The notes: generated by a model from the letters alone, not told the origin. Counted from the stretch's first letter, positions 1 to 12,305 are shown. The stretch is 64,000 nt of DNA from Sipunculus nudus (GCA_026874595.1 CM049307.1:60022870-60086869), one strand, 5' to 3'. Made by a program: numbers and translations.

Positions 1-346
1 CAAAAATAAATAGATAGTACTGACTATATATGTCAATATTTAAACATTGGTAAAGCTATATAAGAACATTAACACCAAAATATATCATTAAAATATTATT
101 GTACAGCGATCACCTGACAGCTCAAGAGAGAAATATGGAAACGAGACTGATATTTATAGTCATATTGTGGACTAAGGTCGAGACAAGTGTTAAAGTTACT
201 ATATAGTCATTTTCATAACTTTACAGTTAAACATTGTAACAATTGTAACAATGAAATTAAAGGCTAGTTAAGGAGTTTGGGTAAAATTTTTGAAACATTT
301 AAACGCAGACATTGCCATTGTTTATTATCATTGTTGCTTTCTACAG

Positions 347-3300
347 TGCCTGGCTGGATGAGGAGGAGGACCCAATAGTCAAACGGCTGAATGAAAGAGT
401 GGCGGCCATGACAGGTCTTGACGTCACTTCCTCTGAATCTCTTCAGGTGAGTTTTCATTCACACCTTTACCGTGTATATCTTATCAATAAAGATGTATAA
501 AGTAATTAAAAGCACTAGTAGTTTGATCAATCGAAAAGGTAAAGTTTCAGATTAAGATAAGATGAAAATAAGAAAGTGATGTAAGTTCATATTAAAATTC
601 CTTAAGAATTTGTGTTTCATCTTTTTTATTGCTTATTTGATACATTATTATGACAAGGTATATCGTAATATAGTGTTGAAATGGCAATGCAAGCTTGATA
701 TGAGAATACGATTGCCGGATGGACCGCTATTTTATCTCTTGGAATATTTTACTGGGACATTTATACGAAGATATCGTCAAAGCAAAATCCAATTGTGATT
801 CAATAACATCAGCCTATCACGTGATCATGATAATGATATATGATAAATATAAAAATATGTATATGTAATTAAAAACACCATAAAAATGCACAGACTTACA
901 GCAAATTTCTAATATGTTATATGTTTACTTGCTAAGCAATGAATTCGGATGGTGACGTCCACTGATATAATTATTCATTTCAGGTGCTGAACTATGGTAT
1001 CGGGGGACATTATGCGCCACATTATGACTTTATACAAATAGTAGGTATACCACACATATTGTTAACGCTTTTGATATGGTAGCTTTATAATCAACAACAT
1101 GCCATATTGTTTTACTTAATCTGTCAATTGTTGCTAACATAATACACTCCTCGCTCAGCAGTTACAGTCTGCTTTCGTTCCAGATCTCCTTCGTTTTAAC
1201 TGCTGCCTTATTTAGCAAATACGTCACCAGGGCTGGCACAGGGCTAAGCATTAGACCAACGAGAACGGGCATCACGAATTTAAAACTTTTAGCTGGATGC
1301 CCAGTGCATTATCCAGCTCTCATGGGTCAAGTTAAAATTGTTTGCCCTGCATGTGTGAGTCCCGGTAGTGAGACCCGGAGGATCTTTCATTAGAACCATA
1401 AGAACCCTTCTGTGGTTACATAACACCATGGTCATGTGCATCATCAGTGAAAGAGCAACTGTTATTTACACAGATTCTGATTAACTATGCCACATATCTA
1501 TTAAAACTACATGTAGTACTATTATTACCTACATAGTTTAGTAATTGGCCAAGGTTATTATATGATGGTTATAATTTAGGAACGATGTGTTATTTAATTT
1601 TATTCAGGATAAAAAGAAGAAACCGACACATCAAAATCCACAAATGAAAGAACTTATGGCAAAGGTAAGCGTTCTTGTTTTCTAATACATGCATATGGTT
1701 TATGTAATCATGTGTTTTTGAAGTTTACTATTCAAATAGCATGCCATTATATTCTTCTAATGCATATTAGGCCATGGGCTAGTGGGGGTCATAGTACACC
1801 CCCATTGTGATTTACTTTAATAGGTATTTTCATGTAGCCCTGGGTCTAACAATTCAGAAAACTGATGTTGCCAGCAAAAAAACTGGGATGGAAGATACCT
1901 CCCATGGACTTTTTAACCACGCCTACTTTTACAGCTGGAGGTAGATGATTAGGGGTATGGAAAATCCAAACAACCCTAACTTTGCACCTCTTGACCAAAA
2001 TATTCCATGCAAATGATATGCAAATTTATTCAGTGAAAAGGTCACTAGAGGTCAAAAGGTCACAAACTTTGACCTTTCCCTATAATTTCTCGTATTATCA
2101 GGGTTAATTTATCGCCAAGGCCATATAAAGTTTTTTTAATTGAAAATTAATTAAAATGAAGGTTTATATGTGCTTTGTAATACCAGGAGTCAAAACGTTT
2201 GAAAAGAAGTAGTGATTACCCCGCGGTTTGTAAGATATTTCTGCACTTTTTCTTACTTTTTGTACGTATTGCTGGATGTGCCGAATAGGACTAAGGCAAA
2301 ATCTAACAAGTGGTACTTTGAAATCTTTCATTGAATCTTTGCAAATGAATACAAAAGATTATATTTGTGTGTTTCTATAAAATGAAACATAAATTATGCA
2401 AATATTTTCATCGAAGCGTTTGTTGGAGTCAAAAATAAACAAAGGTTGACCTCACCATCACCATAGCTGTTTGTTACACATATTCGTTATGAAGCGTGCC
2501 ACAAAATTTTAATATTGAAACAAATGTATGTTACTTTCCTTCTTTCAATTAACACATTTCCAGTTAACATTCATCCTAATTTTACCAGTTTGTATCTTAT
2601 TTTATGACAGTTCATATGTTCTTAGATTGTTGTCACTGGTTCATTGATCTCTGTTAACAGCAAATCCCTAATTTTAATTTGACTAGTAACAGCCAATGTA
2701 TTATTTGTTGCATAAATACATGTAATCTTATATCATATATATCAATTTCTATTACTAGTAGACTATATATTCGTTATTGTAATTCATATAATAATTAATA
2801 ATTAATTCTCTCAATAAATAGAGGACCTGTTTTTGTGACACAAAAACAATTATATGTCTCCCCTAACTACGGGCCTCACTTTCCCAAATTTGAGGGAAAA
2901 ATGGACCCCTTCAAAAGTTTGGTGTTAACTTAAATCCTGCATTTCTAAAGATTTAACCTTGTATGATGATGATCAAGGTGACCAGGTTATGATTTGATCT
3001 GAGATTTTATTTTTTTTTCTGGTTGATTTAACCTTGAAGATTCAGGTCAAGGTCACCAGTTATCGAGCTCCTCAAGAAACTCTATTAATAAATAGTGTTT
3101 TAAATTTGAGGGAAAATATGTGATACTTCAAAAGGTATCACAATTTTTTATATTTCATCCAATATAACCTTAATGATGAAGGTCAAGGTCACCAGATTTT
3201 TTTAACTGGTCAGAGATACAGGTAGAGACATTTCACAAGTTGAATTTCATGAAAATATATCAAGTGATTCAAAAGTTATAGCGTTCAAAATAATTTCTAT

Positions 3301-6300
3301 TCTTGCTGATTTGACCTTGAATATCCAGATCAAGGTCACCAGTTATCGAGCTCCTCAAGGGACTTAATTAAACCATTGGTGTTTCAAATTTGAGGAAAAA
3401 ATATGCGTTACTTTTAAAGTTATCGGCTTCACAAATAATTCTATTTCAGCCTATTTGACCATGATGTTGAAGGTCAAGGTCACCAGTTTTCAAACTTGTC
3501 CGAGATTTTGGCAGAGACATTCCACAAGTCAAATTCCATGAAATTATATTGGGTGGTTCAAAAGTAATAATGTTCACAAATACTTTCTATTCTGACTGAT
3601 TTGACCTTGAAGATCAAGGTTTCAAGTTCCTTAAGGAACTTGATTTAAACAATAAGTGTTTCAAATTTTAGGGAAAAAATATACAATACTTCAAAATTTA
3701 TGGGGGATAATGAAGGATAAGGTCACCAGGATTCGAACTCCTCCGAGATTTTGGTAGAAACAATTTAAATTTTGAATTTCATGAAAATTATTGAGTCGTT
3801 CAAATGTTATCACGTTTACAAAATATGACACTGACGATGACGATAGTATGATAATTGATTAAAATTGCAATTTTAGAAATGAAGCGATCTTTATATTTAT
3901 GGCCCAGGGAATAAGCTCACCAAAGTGTGACTCCTGGAATAATGAATCTTATTCTGATAGCAGAACGCTCTTAAGAGGGGGTGTGTTACGGGTTCACATA
4001 AAAGCCGACCGAACTGTCTCGCTAGTGAACCTTGCTTTTCTAGCGAAGCGATTGGAACGCCGGGTATGTGCCCCACCGACATGGGTTCGAATCCCGGATC
4101 GGCCCAGAATTTTCCCCTGAAAAATTTGTCTTCGTAACAGTATTCGAGCAACTGCATAGTCCATTGAAAAATACAGATACACTGCCAGTGGGGTTGCCAG
4201 TCAGTCAGACTACAACAGATAGTCAGTAGATAGTCAAAAGGGACAGTCAGATAGACCTACACAAAGCTTGTCAGGCAGTCACTGATATCTGATTTGATTT
4301 TGACTAGCTCTGGTGGCAAACCATTTCCGACACCTGGCTATGACTCTAGCTGTTCATCTGTCATGGTCTTTCTGGCTGACCTGCTCTCGAAAGGCCAGCC
4401 TGTTTGACATATTTATTATTTATCTGTTGTGTTGTCTCCTAGACGATTAGTTAGCTAGTTCTCTGGAAGGATATATACCTGATAGTCAGATTGATGACTA
4501 AAGCTTTGGCTCTAGCATGTATGTATCGTTGAACAAAGGGGACGCCGTCTTGTGGATTACCAGTCTGGTAGTCAGAAAATAACTGACCACCTGTCGACCA
4601 GAAACATTGGTATAAAGACAGCTGGACTACCAGAGTGTTAGCTAATTAATCAAACAGACTGAACACCGCTAGAGCTATAGTCATCAATCTGACTATCAGG
4701 CAAATATCCTCCCAGAGGTCTGACGGTCGTATCTGACTAAATACTGACTATGTGTGATAATCTGACTTACTGCCAATCCAAATGACAGTGTTTCTGTATT
4801 TTTATGGACTATGCACTTGTTCGAATACTAAAAACACAAACTGTCTGTCAGTCAGACATTTAGTCAGAGAGATGGACATTAACTGAAACAGAAAGTATGA
4901 TGTACCGCAGGAGTGAGAGTCATTTGATCAGAGTCAAAATGAGAAACGGGTGTACCGGTTAGATAGTGAGTCAGCCTGTCAGAGAGTTTTTTCGTTCAAG
5001 ATGATAGTCAATAGACATGACAAGCGAACGAATAGACTTACAGACAGTCATAAGTAAAAAAGAATGACTGACAGAGGTCCATATATAAAATAAACTAGAC
5101 TACCAAAGTCGCCAAAATGCACGGAGGCAGGCCATTAATGTATAAGTATAAAAGATCGCTTCATTAATAAAACTGCAATCTTTAATCAATTATCACAATT
5201 ATTATACTATGACGAACTCAGTAATATATCCAGGTGAGATATAATATTAATCATATGTAATTAATTAGAGAATTAATTATCAATTATAATATGAATATAA
5301 TAACTTATATATTGTATACTAGTGATAGAAATGGATATATGTCATATAAGCGTATTTATCCCCCCCCCCCCCCAATAATAATTTGGCCGTTACTAGTCAA
5401 ATTAAAATAAGGGTTTTGCTGTAACACAGATCAATGAACCAGTGACAAATATCTAAGAACATATAACTGTCATGATATATGATACAAACCGGTAAGAATT
5501 AGGATGAATGTTAACTTGAAATGTGTTAATTGAAAGAAAGAAAGTAACATACATTTGTTTCAATATTAAAATTTCATGGCACGCTTTATAATGACCATGT
5601 GTAACAAACAGCTATGGTGTTGGTGAGTTCAACTTTTGTTTACTTTTGACTCCAACAAACGCTTCGATGAAAATATTTGCATGATTTATGTTTCATTTTA
5701 TAGAAACTCACAAATATAATCTTTTGTGGTCATTAGCAAAGATTCAATGAAAGATTTCAAAGTACCACTTGTTAGATTTTGCCCTACTCCTATTCGACAC
5801 ATCCAGCAATACGTACAAAAAGTAAGTAAAAGTGCAGAAATATCTTACAAACCGCGGGGTAATCACTACTTCTTTGCAAACTTTTTGACTCCAAGTATTA
5901 ACTAGAATATCAGCAGAAGCTGACAAAAGCCCTCAGCCAAAAGAACAGTGTTTATAGGTGGTAACAGTAACAAGTACTAAATATCTGTTCCCTCATGGAT
6001 GTATATCTATACATGTCTCAGTTATAAATTTAAACTGGAGAGGTATGTACCATTTTTCATTACAATCCACCAAATGCTTTCTGAAAAATAAGCTCCTAAG
6101 TTTTACTCTATTCTAAGCAATGTGACCTTGAAAAGTAGGTCAAGGTGCAGCAGGTACAGACAATCAGTCCCAATAATCATAGTAAGTTCTGTAAAATCTA
6201 CCCAATGGTCCCTGAGAAATAAGCTTCTATATGTTTTTCTATAATCGGCTCTAAAATGTAGAAAAATCAGTCAAGGTCACCCATCTTCGAACTTGACCAA

Positions 6301-8155
6301 GATTTTGTCAATTTACATCATCACCGAAGAAATAAAATTCCTACAGTGAATTCTTTTAGAGTAATCCCGCTCACAAGGCCAAAGTGGAAAAATCCGAGGA
6401 AAATTCATTAAAAATCAGGAATTGAAGGTGGCGCCCCTTTTTCTATAATCCACTCTAAAACGTAGAAAAATAGGTCAAGGTCACCCATCTTCGAACTTGA
6501 CGGAGGTTTTGTCGAGATACATCTTCACCGAAGAAATAAAATTCCTACGGTGAATCCTTTTAGAGATATCCCGCTCACAAGGTAAAAGTTAACGGACGCC
6601 GGACGGACGGACGGCCGGACAGCTTGGGTGACGACAATAGCCCATCAGCCTAAGGGCTGAGGGCTAAAAAGCACATGTAAACCTTAATTAAATGTATCAT
6701 TAATAAAGAAAAAAACTTTATATGGTCTTGGCGATAAATTAACCCTGATAATGCGAGAAATTATAGGTAAAGGTCAAAGTTTGTGACCTTTTGACCTCTA
6801 GTGACCTTTCACAAAATAAATTTGCATATCATTTGCATGAACTGGTAGATCTTGACAAGGCGAACATTTTAAATGGTCATTTGAAATATTTTGGTCAAGA
6901 GTTCCAAAGTTAGGGTTGTTTAGATTTTCCATACCCCTAATTATCTGCCTCCAGCTGTAAAAGTAGGCGTGGTTAAAAAGTCCATGGGAGGTATCTTCCA
7001 TCCCAGTTTTTTTGCTGGCAACATCAGTTTTCTGACTTGTTAGACCTAGGGCTACATTAAAATACCCATTAAAGTAAATCACAAGGGGGGTGCACTATGA
7101 CCCCACTAGCTCATGGCCTATATAGAATTCTTTCTTTATTTGAAGTAAAATAATATTCAGACAGAGCCTGAGGGCATTTCAAGCAATGGGGATAATATCA
7201 AATACCAAAATACCATGCAACCGAGCGATAATGCAATACAAATTTATTCCTTATTTTTTGTTTTATTTTGTTTAGTATTCTTGTTATCACTATTATCATA
7301 ATATTTCCTTACACAGCTTCAGGCTCAGTTGGACGCCATGGCTGGACAAGAAGGCCGACCGAATCTCAATATCAAGCTGTTGAATCAAGCTGATGTTGTG
7401 AGTTCTATATAACTACAAAACACGCACCAATATAATGAATGGACCCAGCCCCCTCCCCATGTGCACACACAACTGTGTTACTAAGTTACAAGTGCACATC
7501 TGTGAAGAAAAGTGTATATTAGATAAAGAGAGTATTACAGTATTACAGATTTGACGGAAATTTATTAAAACATATTAAGTCACGATTTATTTTTAATGGT
7601 CGTCAGTTCTAATTGAGAAACGTGTAGTATTACCAAGAGGTATAGTGTAAGAATGGATGCCCCAATGTCGTAAAACACGTGATTGTTAAATTTCGTGCAC
7701 GATGCTTATAACCGTGTGTGTACATGCAAACGACATGCATTTTGTTCTAGATCACTAAAATAAAATGAAACAATATGCACTAGGTTTATATATGTTTGCA
7801 TAGGTCCATGGCAGTAAGAGGGGTAATGCATGCTTACGTGACGCGGTTATATGTTGCATGCATTTATCAACTATAGACAGATTTTTTTGTAATTCTTCTT
7901 CTGTTTGCAGGACCCAATAGCCGACACGTTTGGAGAAGGCGTGGGTAATAGGATCGCCACAGTATTATTTTATGTAAGTATAGCGAGAGGGAAATATTTC
8001 TTTATAATTGGTGTATCATAACAAGTCTAGCGCCCATAATTTGACAACGATTACAGCAATGTATACTGAAGAACTGCTTCCACATTTTTTATGTTTAAAC
8101 AATAATTTAAAAAGTGAACGGTAATACAATATAAACGTCCTTCAAGAAAATAAGA

Positions 8156-8219
<64 letters not shown>

Positions 8220-9241
8220 TACGCACACATCCTGGAACGGGGCATCATATTAATGTATTGACGATCAGAGAATGCTTCCATCTATTTCAGATGACGGACG
8301 TTAAGGCAGGTGGCGCCACTGTGTTTACAAAGCTAGGAATTAAAGTTCCACCAAGAAAGGTATACAACATTGCAGTCCCAAAGAATCTCGGATCTACCAC
8401 ACATCTGTATTATTCTCTTCAACATTTTGTAATATATTAAGGAATAAAACAGCAAACGTATGTAATAATTATTTCAGCTCAATGACGCATTTGCATTTAA
8501 TCACAAACCTATTATATTAAAGTAACATGCGTATAGAAGGAGGTCTGTGACTAAAAGTATAAAGAGTTGGTTGAACCTGTTTCAATACACTTCGAAAGAG
8601 ATGCCAGGTACATATATAGAATAATTGTTATTGAATTCAGGTTTTTATTTACCCAGGGTTCCTGTTTATTCTGGTATAACCTGAAGCCAGATGGGAAAGG
8701 GGACTATAGAACACAGCATGCGGCGTGTCCTGTGCTGATAGGTACTAAATGGGGTAGGTGAAAATTTGGCTGTTAATATATATTCAATTTACAGTACAGT
8801 ATACATCGCTTTAATGAAAATGTCTTCTATGGTCTAACTTGGTGCAAAATCCACGAAGATTACCTTGTGGATTTGAAAAATATATGTCATATTATTATTA
8901 GATGTGCAGTATACCTTCGGTTTTGTGATTTTATTCATTATAGGACAAAGTAAGGTGTTCAGTCTTTCAAAATGCCTCTTATTAAATTTCAAACTCTTTT
9001 TTAATGATAGAGTTGTACGTGTTAACTATGTCACTATATAGATAAATGAAACCATAGATGTTCTAAAATTAGTCAATGGAAAAGGAGGCACATGTTTGGA
9101 TTAATTTAATAATGCTTACATTGTTCACTTTTGTAACAATTATAATTTATTAAATTCTTATATGTTTCAGTGTGTAATAAATGGCTTCATGAGAGCGGTC
9201 AAGAGTTTAAGAGACCTTGTGGATTGACCCCGGACACGTGA
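347..9241 (+). CDS. P4HA: Prolyl 4-hydroxylase alpha subunit, C-terminal catalytic part (8 exons; 5' end outside window)
   Basis: This enzyme hydroxylates proline in collagen-type X-Pro-Gly sequences in the ER lumen. It uses Fe(II), 2-oxoglutarate, O2 and ascorbate, normally as an alpha2beta2 tetramer with protein disulfide isomerase. Exons are 347-446, 984-1040, 1608-1664, 7317-7397, 7911-7973, 8291-8359, 8657-8753 and 9171-9241 (stop TGA). All have AG/GT borders, and the phases join without a frameshift. Exon 1 starts with the third base of a codon and reads SAWLDEEEDPIVKRLNERV. Exon 2 holds the iron ligands of the HxD motif (PHYDF). Exon 5 has GNRIAT and exon 6 GGATVF. Exon 7 has the distal iron histidine (TQHAACP) and the 2-oxoglutarate lysine (GTKW). 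Exon 8 ends in the typical CNKWLHESGQEFKRPC. Oddity: exons 3 and 4 insert 46 residues after the HxD strand that I do not know from vertebrate P4HA. Exons 2-6 are all phase 0-0, so they could be skipped without a frameshift. The N-terminal and peptide-binding domains lie upstream of base 1. Confidence 0.95.
2816..3840. repeat. Insertion in the left foldback arm with tandem GGTCAAGGTCACC units
   Basis: The block is absent from the matching position in the right arm. It contains degenerate units of about 140-150 bases, each with a GGTCAAGGTCACCAG-like core; exact TCAAGGTCA occurs at 3047, 3183, 3330 and 3474. Units alternate with sentences such as TTATCGAGCTCCTCAAG at about 3060 and 3345. No coding potential was found. 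Confidence 0.65.
4004..4103 (+). repeat. tRNA-like sequence, probable SINE head
   Basis: A perfect RNA polymerase III B-box type segment (GGGTTCGAATCCC) lies at 4083-4095. A weak A-box-like stretch follows the 5' end. GCCGA at the 5' end can pair with TCGGC at the 3' end like an acceptor stem. Inside, CGCTAG pairs with CTAGCG across a 14-base loop, so a normal D-arm/anticodon cloverleaf is not clear. It lies in the loop of the foldback element and has no counterpart in the right half. I read it as a tRNA-derived retroposon rather than a working tRNA. Confidence 0.5.
4190..5100. repeat. Core of the foldback element, dense in AGTCAG/CTGACT words
   Basis: This stretch is full of short degenerate words (CAGTCAG, GTCAGA, CTGACT, ATAGTCA) on both strands. 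It forms imperfect hairpins, the clearest being 4461-4518 with 4669-4718. There are no ORFs of note. Short degenerate repeats near the centre of a palindrome are a known feature of foldback elements. Confidence 0.6.
5928..6665. mobile_element. 738-bp nested element with terminal hairpin (Pearl/HINE-like)
   Basis: The 11-base ends AGCCCTCAGCC and GGCTGAGGGCT are inverted copies, flanked by A runs on both sides. The middle holds two copies of a roughly 204-base unit (starting near 6236 and 6440), each with TCAAGGTCACCCATC. A GGACGGACGG run follows at 6595-6620. The last 30 bases fold into a hairpin, with TAGCCC/GGGCTA and TCAGCC/GGCTGA stems around TAAG. Tandem core, GACGG run and 3' hairpin match what I know of bivalve Pearl elements and Helentron-associated elements. 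Family assignment is from memory of those architectures. Confidence 0.6.
8160..8215. repeat. (TC)n microsatellite in P4HA intron
   Basis: About 27 TC repeats lie roughly 75 bases upstream of the exon 8291-8359. Confidence 0.9.
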
Positions 9242-9295
9242 CCCATTTTAATACGTGACCAACATGGCACAGTTATAGATATAGGAGAATCTCAT

Positions 9296-9301
9296 AATAA
9301 A
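9296..9301 (+). terminator. Candidate poly(A) signal of P4HA
   Basis: AATAAA lies 55 bases after the P4HA stop codon on the sense strand. It is the first canonical signal downstream. Use of this site is inferred. Confidence 0.6.
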
Positions 9302-10681
9302 TTCCGGTTGGAAAAAAATATCATTCAGTCAAGAAGTTAAACATAAAAAATGAGAATCTGTAATTTTGTTTCTTCTCTTACCGTACATATCCGGGATGCT
9401 GCTTGCATGCATGACCATCAGAAAGTTGATCCGCCTAATAGAGTAGTTTAAAAAAAATATGTTTCAAATTTGTTCATGCAGTTACACAATACATATATGT
9501 TATTCCCTGGTTATTTTTCTAAATAACACCCACTTAATGAATTTCTTGTTTTCTTGCTAAAGCTCAGGTAGCTGTCCACAGCTGGAGGTTCGACAGTTCA
9601 GTAGGTCCCAGATCAATTCTTTTTTTTTTTTTGGTCCATGGACTGTATATTTGTCTGCATACTGGATACACATAAATAAATACACTTGTTTTTCACTTCA
9701 ATCTGCATGCATATAAAGGATATTTAATGTATATTTTGAAGTTTTAATTTTCGAGTTTCCACGTAATTATTACGTCGCATCGTTCATGTATATACATGTA
9801 TAGTTTATGACCTCAGTATGCTATACTTTCCGTAAATATATGACAGTCTGGAACAGTTACCAGTATTCATCATGTAATGGTTTAAGGGGCATCAAAGCAT
9901 AGCATTTTCTGTATGATTTATCTTGTTTTATGAGTATATGAGTTCCTTTGAGTTTCATTTGAAACAATGTCTGCTAATAAAAGTGTATACATTACAAAAT
10001 AATTTGTCTTTTTTAATATTGATCCATTCATGAATTTGGATCCATTTGACCATGCCTTGGTATATAATAATCAAAGAGACATATAATTGAAACTTTTCTA
10101 TTTGGCGACAAAAACAAGCCGAGCATTGATAACTCTTAACCTTTGAGAAAATCCAGTGTTTTATTGAAGACGCTTGCCGATTCAAATGGAAAATGGTAGA
10201 TACATTTATGTATACTTTTGAATGTATAATTTGAATGCCAAGCCCATGCATGGTTAAAACCCTCGCAAATGTATAAATAATTGATTTACATGCAAATCTT
10301 TGTACATTTGTTCTTGATATCATATATTTCACACAAATTTTTAAGATTTTTTTTCACATCTCATTCATCAGTTTATTACTCCATTTTTCTCGTGTTTAAT
10401 ACAGAAATTTATACCAAAGGAATTTTTGTTATTATTACATATTACTGTATGGTATCACATCATCCTTTCCATGCATGTATCAGGAGATGAATTTATGTAA
10501 GGCCTTGCCCTGTTTTCCAGTCCTAATTGACATATTCAATAAAAGTTCTGTTTACAATCAATAATCAATATTCGATATAAGAATTATTATGGTAAAAGTT
10601 TAATTTAAAGGTTAGATATAATTTTGTACCTTAACGCAAGTAATATCGAATGAGAGATATATGAAATATATATATATGTTT

Positions 10682-10714
<33 letters not shown>

Positions 10715-10779
10715 TTAAAATAAATCAGCGTGAGACCTATATAGGAATGTGAATTCAATAGACTTGGATTCGAGGGAGT

Positions 10780-11045
10780 TAATATAGAAATTACATACGC
10801 GGAAAGCGTTGCCCGATCGGGGTGACAAGCCCGGAGGACCTTAACACGATAACAATAAGCCGGGGCGTTCCAGTAGGACCCCTCAACCCTAATTAGTGAC
10901 CGCGACTTGACAAATGTATGACACATACTGATAGAGAGAGATGCCCGGCTCCCGGGAGCAAACAGCCCGACCCCCCAGGGATCTCCTAATGACCACCTGA
11001 AGACGCTCTGACCGCCCCTCGTGGCGACGGAATAAAGGTATTTGT
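10780..11045. other. GC-rich island of unknown origin
   Basis: About 265 bases are clearly more GC-rich than the surroundings, with CCCGGCTCCCGGGAG and several CpGs. The minus strand is open for 122 codons, but part of that is (AT)n translation and I recognise no domain. It could be a decayed repeat or RNA-derived insert. Confidence 0.35.
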
Positions 11046-12305
11046 CCACTCATATTTCACAATGAAGAACATGGATTTAATGACAGTGGTTTTGCTTTAG
11101 AAGAAAAGGAAGAGTAATCTCCGATTTTGTCATGCTTCGACGGTAATAACGGCCAGGTTAATCTGCTTATAATACTTCAAACAGGCTAATTCAAACCTTC
11201 AGTTTATCAGTATATATATAGGCCTAATATATATGAGAGATTTTTTCCCCACAGACATCATTTATAACCTTGATTCTTACTAAATACAAAACCTGTGAAT
11301 TTCTAGGGGATCGTCGATTGAATTCAGTTATTGATTATTGCCTTTCTATTCGATTTTCGATTCGTTTATTACAAACAGTCATAATATTCTGTCAGAGGCT
11401 TATATTCTAAATGTTTTCGCCAGGTGATGCTAATATTGACATTGTAATCTCCCTAAGCATTAACAAAAACCATATATCATTGTTGTTGTCTTTTGTTCGC
11501 GTGGGCCTAATATTCGCCATATTCGCGAAAAAGAAAAAATGCGAAAATAAGACCTTCGTGAATAAGAGAGCCCCATCGTCGAAGGCAAGTCGAAAAGAAA
11601 AAGAATGCTGTTATATATGATGTCAATTTCGTAAAAATTTTCTACCAGTAATGAACATTAAGTTTTACTCGTTTGATGCTCAATTGGCTCTCCGTCCAAT
11701 CGTTATGATTTAGCGCATATATTTTTTAATATAATCAGTACATATTATGGTATGGTGAGATCGCGAAAATGGAACCCTGGCAAAACATTGAAAAAATGAA
11801 ATCGCGAAATTTTAACTTCCCACCTATTGCTGTAATAACGTCTGATGCAGGACACAAGCTACAGGTGACTTTCTTTGCTGATTAACACTGCTGTATATTG
11901 TTTATATGTCCTCCGGCGGTATGGGCTTGAGATAAAAAAAGTTATGGATAGGGACTGTTAATACAATAACTGAAAATAATCAAACGAAATTAAGAATAAC
12001 AACGAGTTTCCAAGTGCATCAAAATTACTTTCCATGCATGAGGTCCACATTAATTTGACCCATAATGTAATATATAATTTTCAATATAGCGTTATTTAAT
12101 TATATTAGATAATATTAATAATAATAATAATGATAATAAACACATAAAATAATAATGCTTGATTATACGTATAGCAAAACCACCGAAGTACATTTAAGGC
12201 CTTTTTGAAGACAGAAAATTGAATACTAAAGTATGATAAACACAACAAAAGTTCTCATAAAAAGTGCATAAACAAGTATACATTTTCTTTTTAAAGAGTC
12301 CAGGT

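Larger units (their letters stand above)
1770..7118. mobile_element. 5.35 kb near-palindromic foldback element
   Basis: The ends are inverted repeats beginning GGCCATGGGCTAG on the left and ending CTAGCTCATGGCC on the right. Each is flanked by TA, consistent with a TA target duplication. The outer arms pair over 1770-2815 with 5195-7118. They resume at 3840-3900 with 5141-5220, and the interior also folds (4135-4195 with 4779-4840, and 4461-4518 with 4669-4718). The left arm holds an inserted block of GGTCAAGGTCACC repeats (2816-3840). The right arm holds a nested element (5928-6665). No transposase ORF is visible, so it is non-autonomous. Long inverted arms resemble Foldback/Galileo-type elements, but the TA target would also fit Tc1/mariner relatives. 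The superfamily is unassigned. Confidence 0.8.
1665..7316 (+). other. Large P4HA intron filled by a transposable element
   Basis: This intron separates the two exons that encode the unusual 46-residue insert. Almost all of it (1770-7118) is the foldback element described separately. Only about 100 bases at the 5' end and 200 at the 3' end lie outside that element. No additional exon was seen. Confidence 0.85.

Noticed and set aside
4004..4103. Functional tRNA gene
   Set aside because: The B-box is perfect, but the anticodon arm and D-arm cannot be drawn convincingly, and it lies inside a mobile element.
10681..11049. 122-codon minus-strand ORF
   Set aside because: Its end is translated (AT)n repeat and the rest has no domain, signal or splice support; kept only as a GC-rich island.
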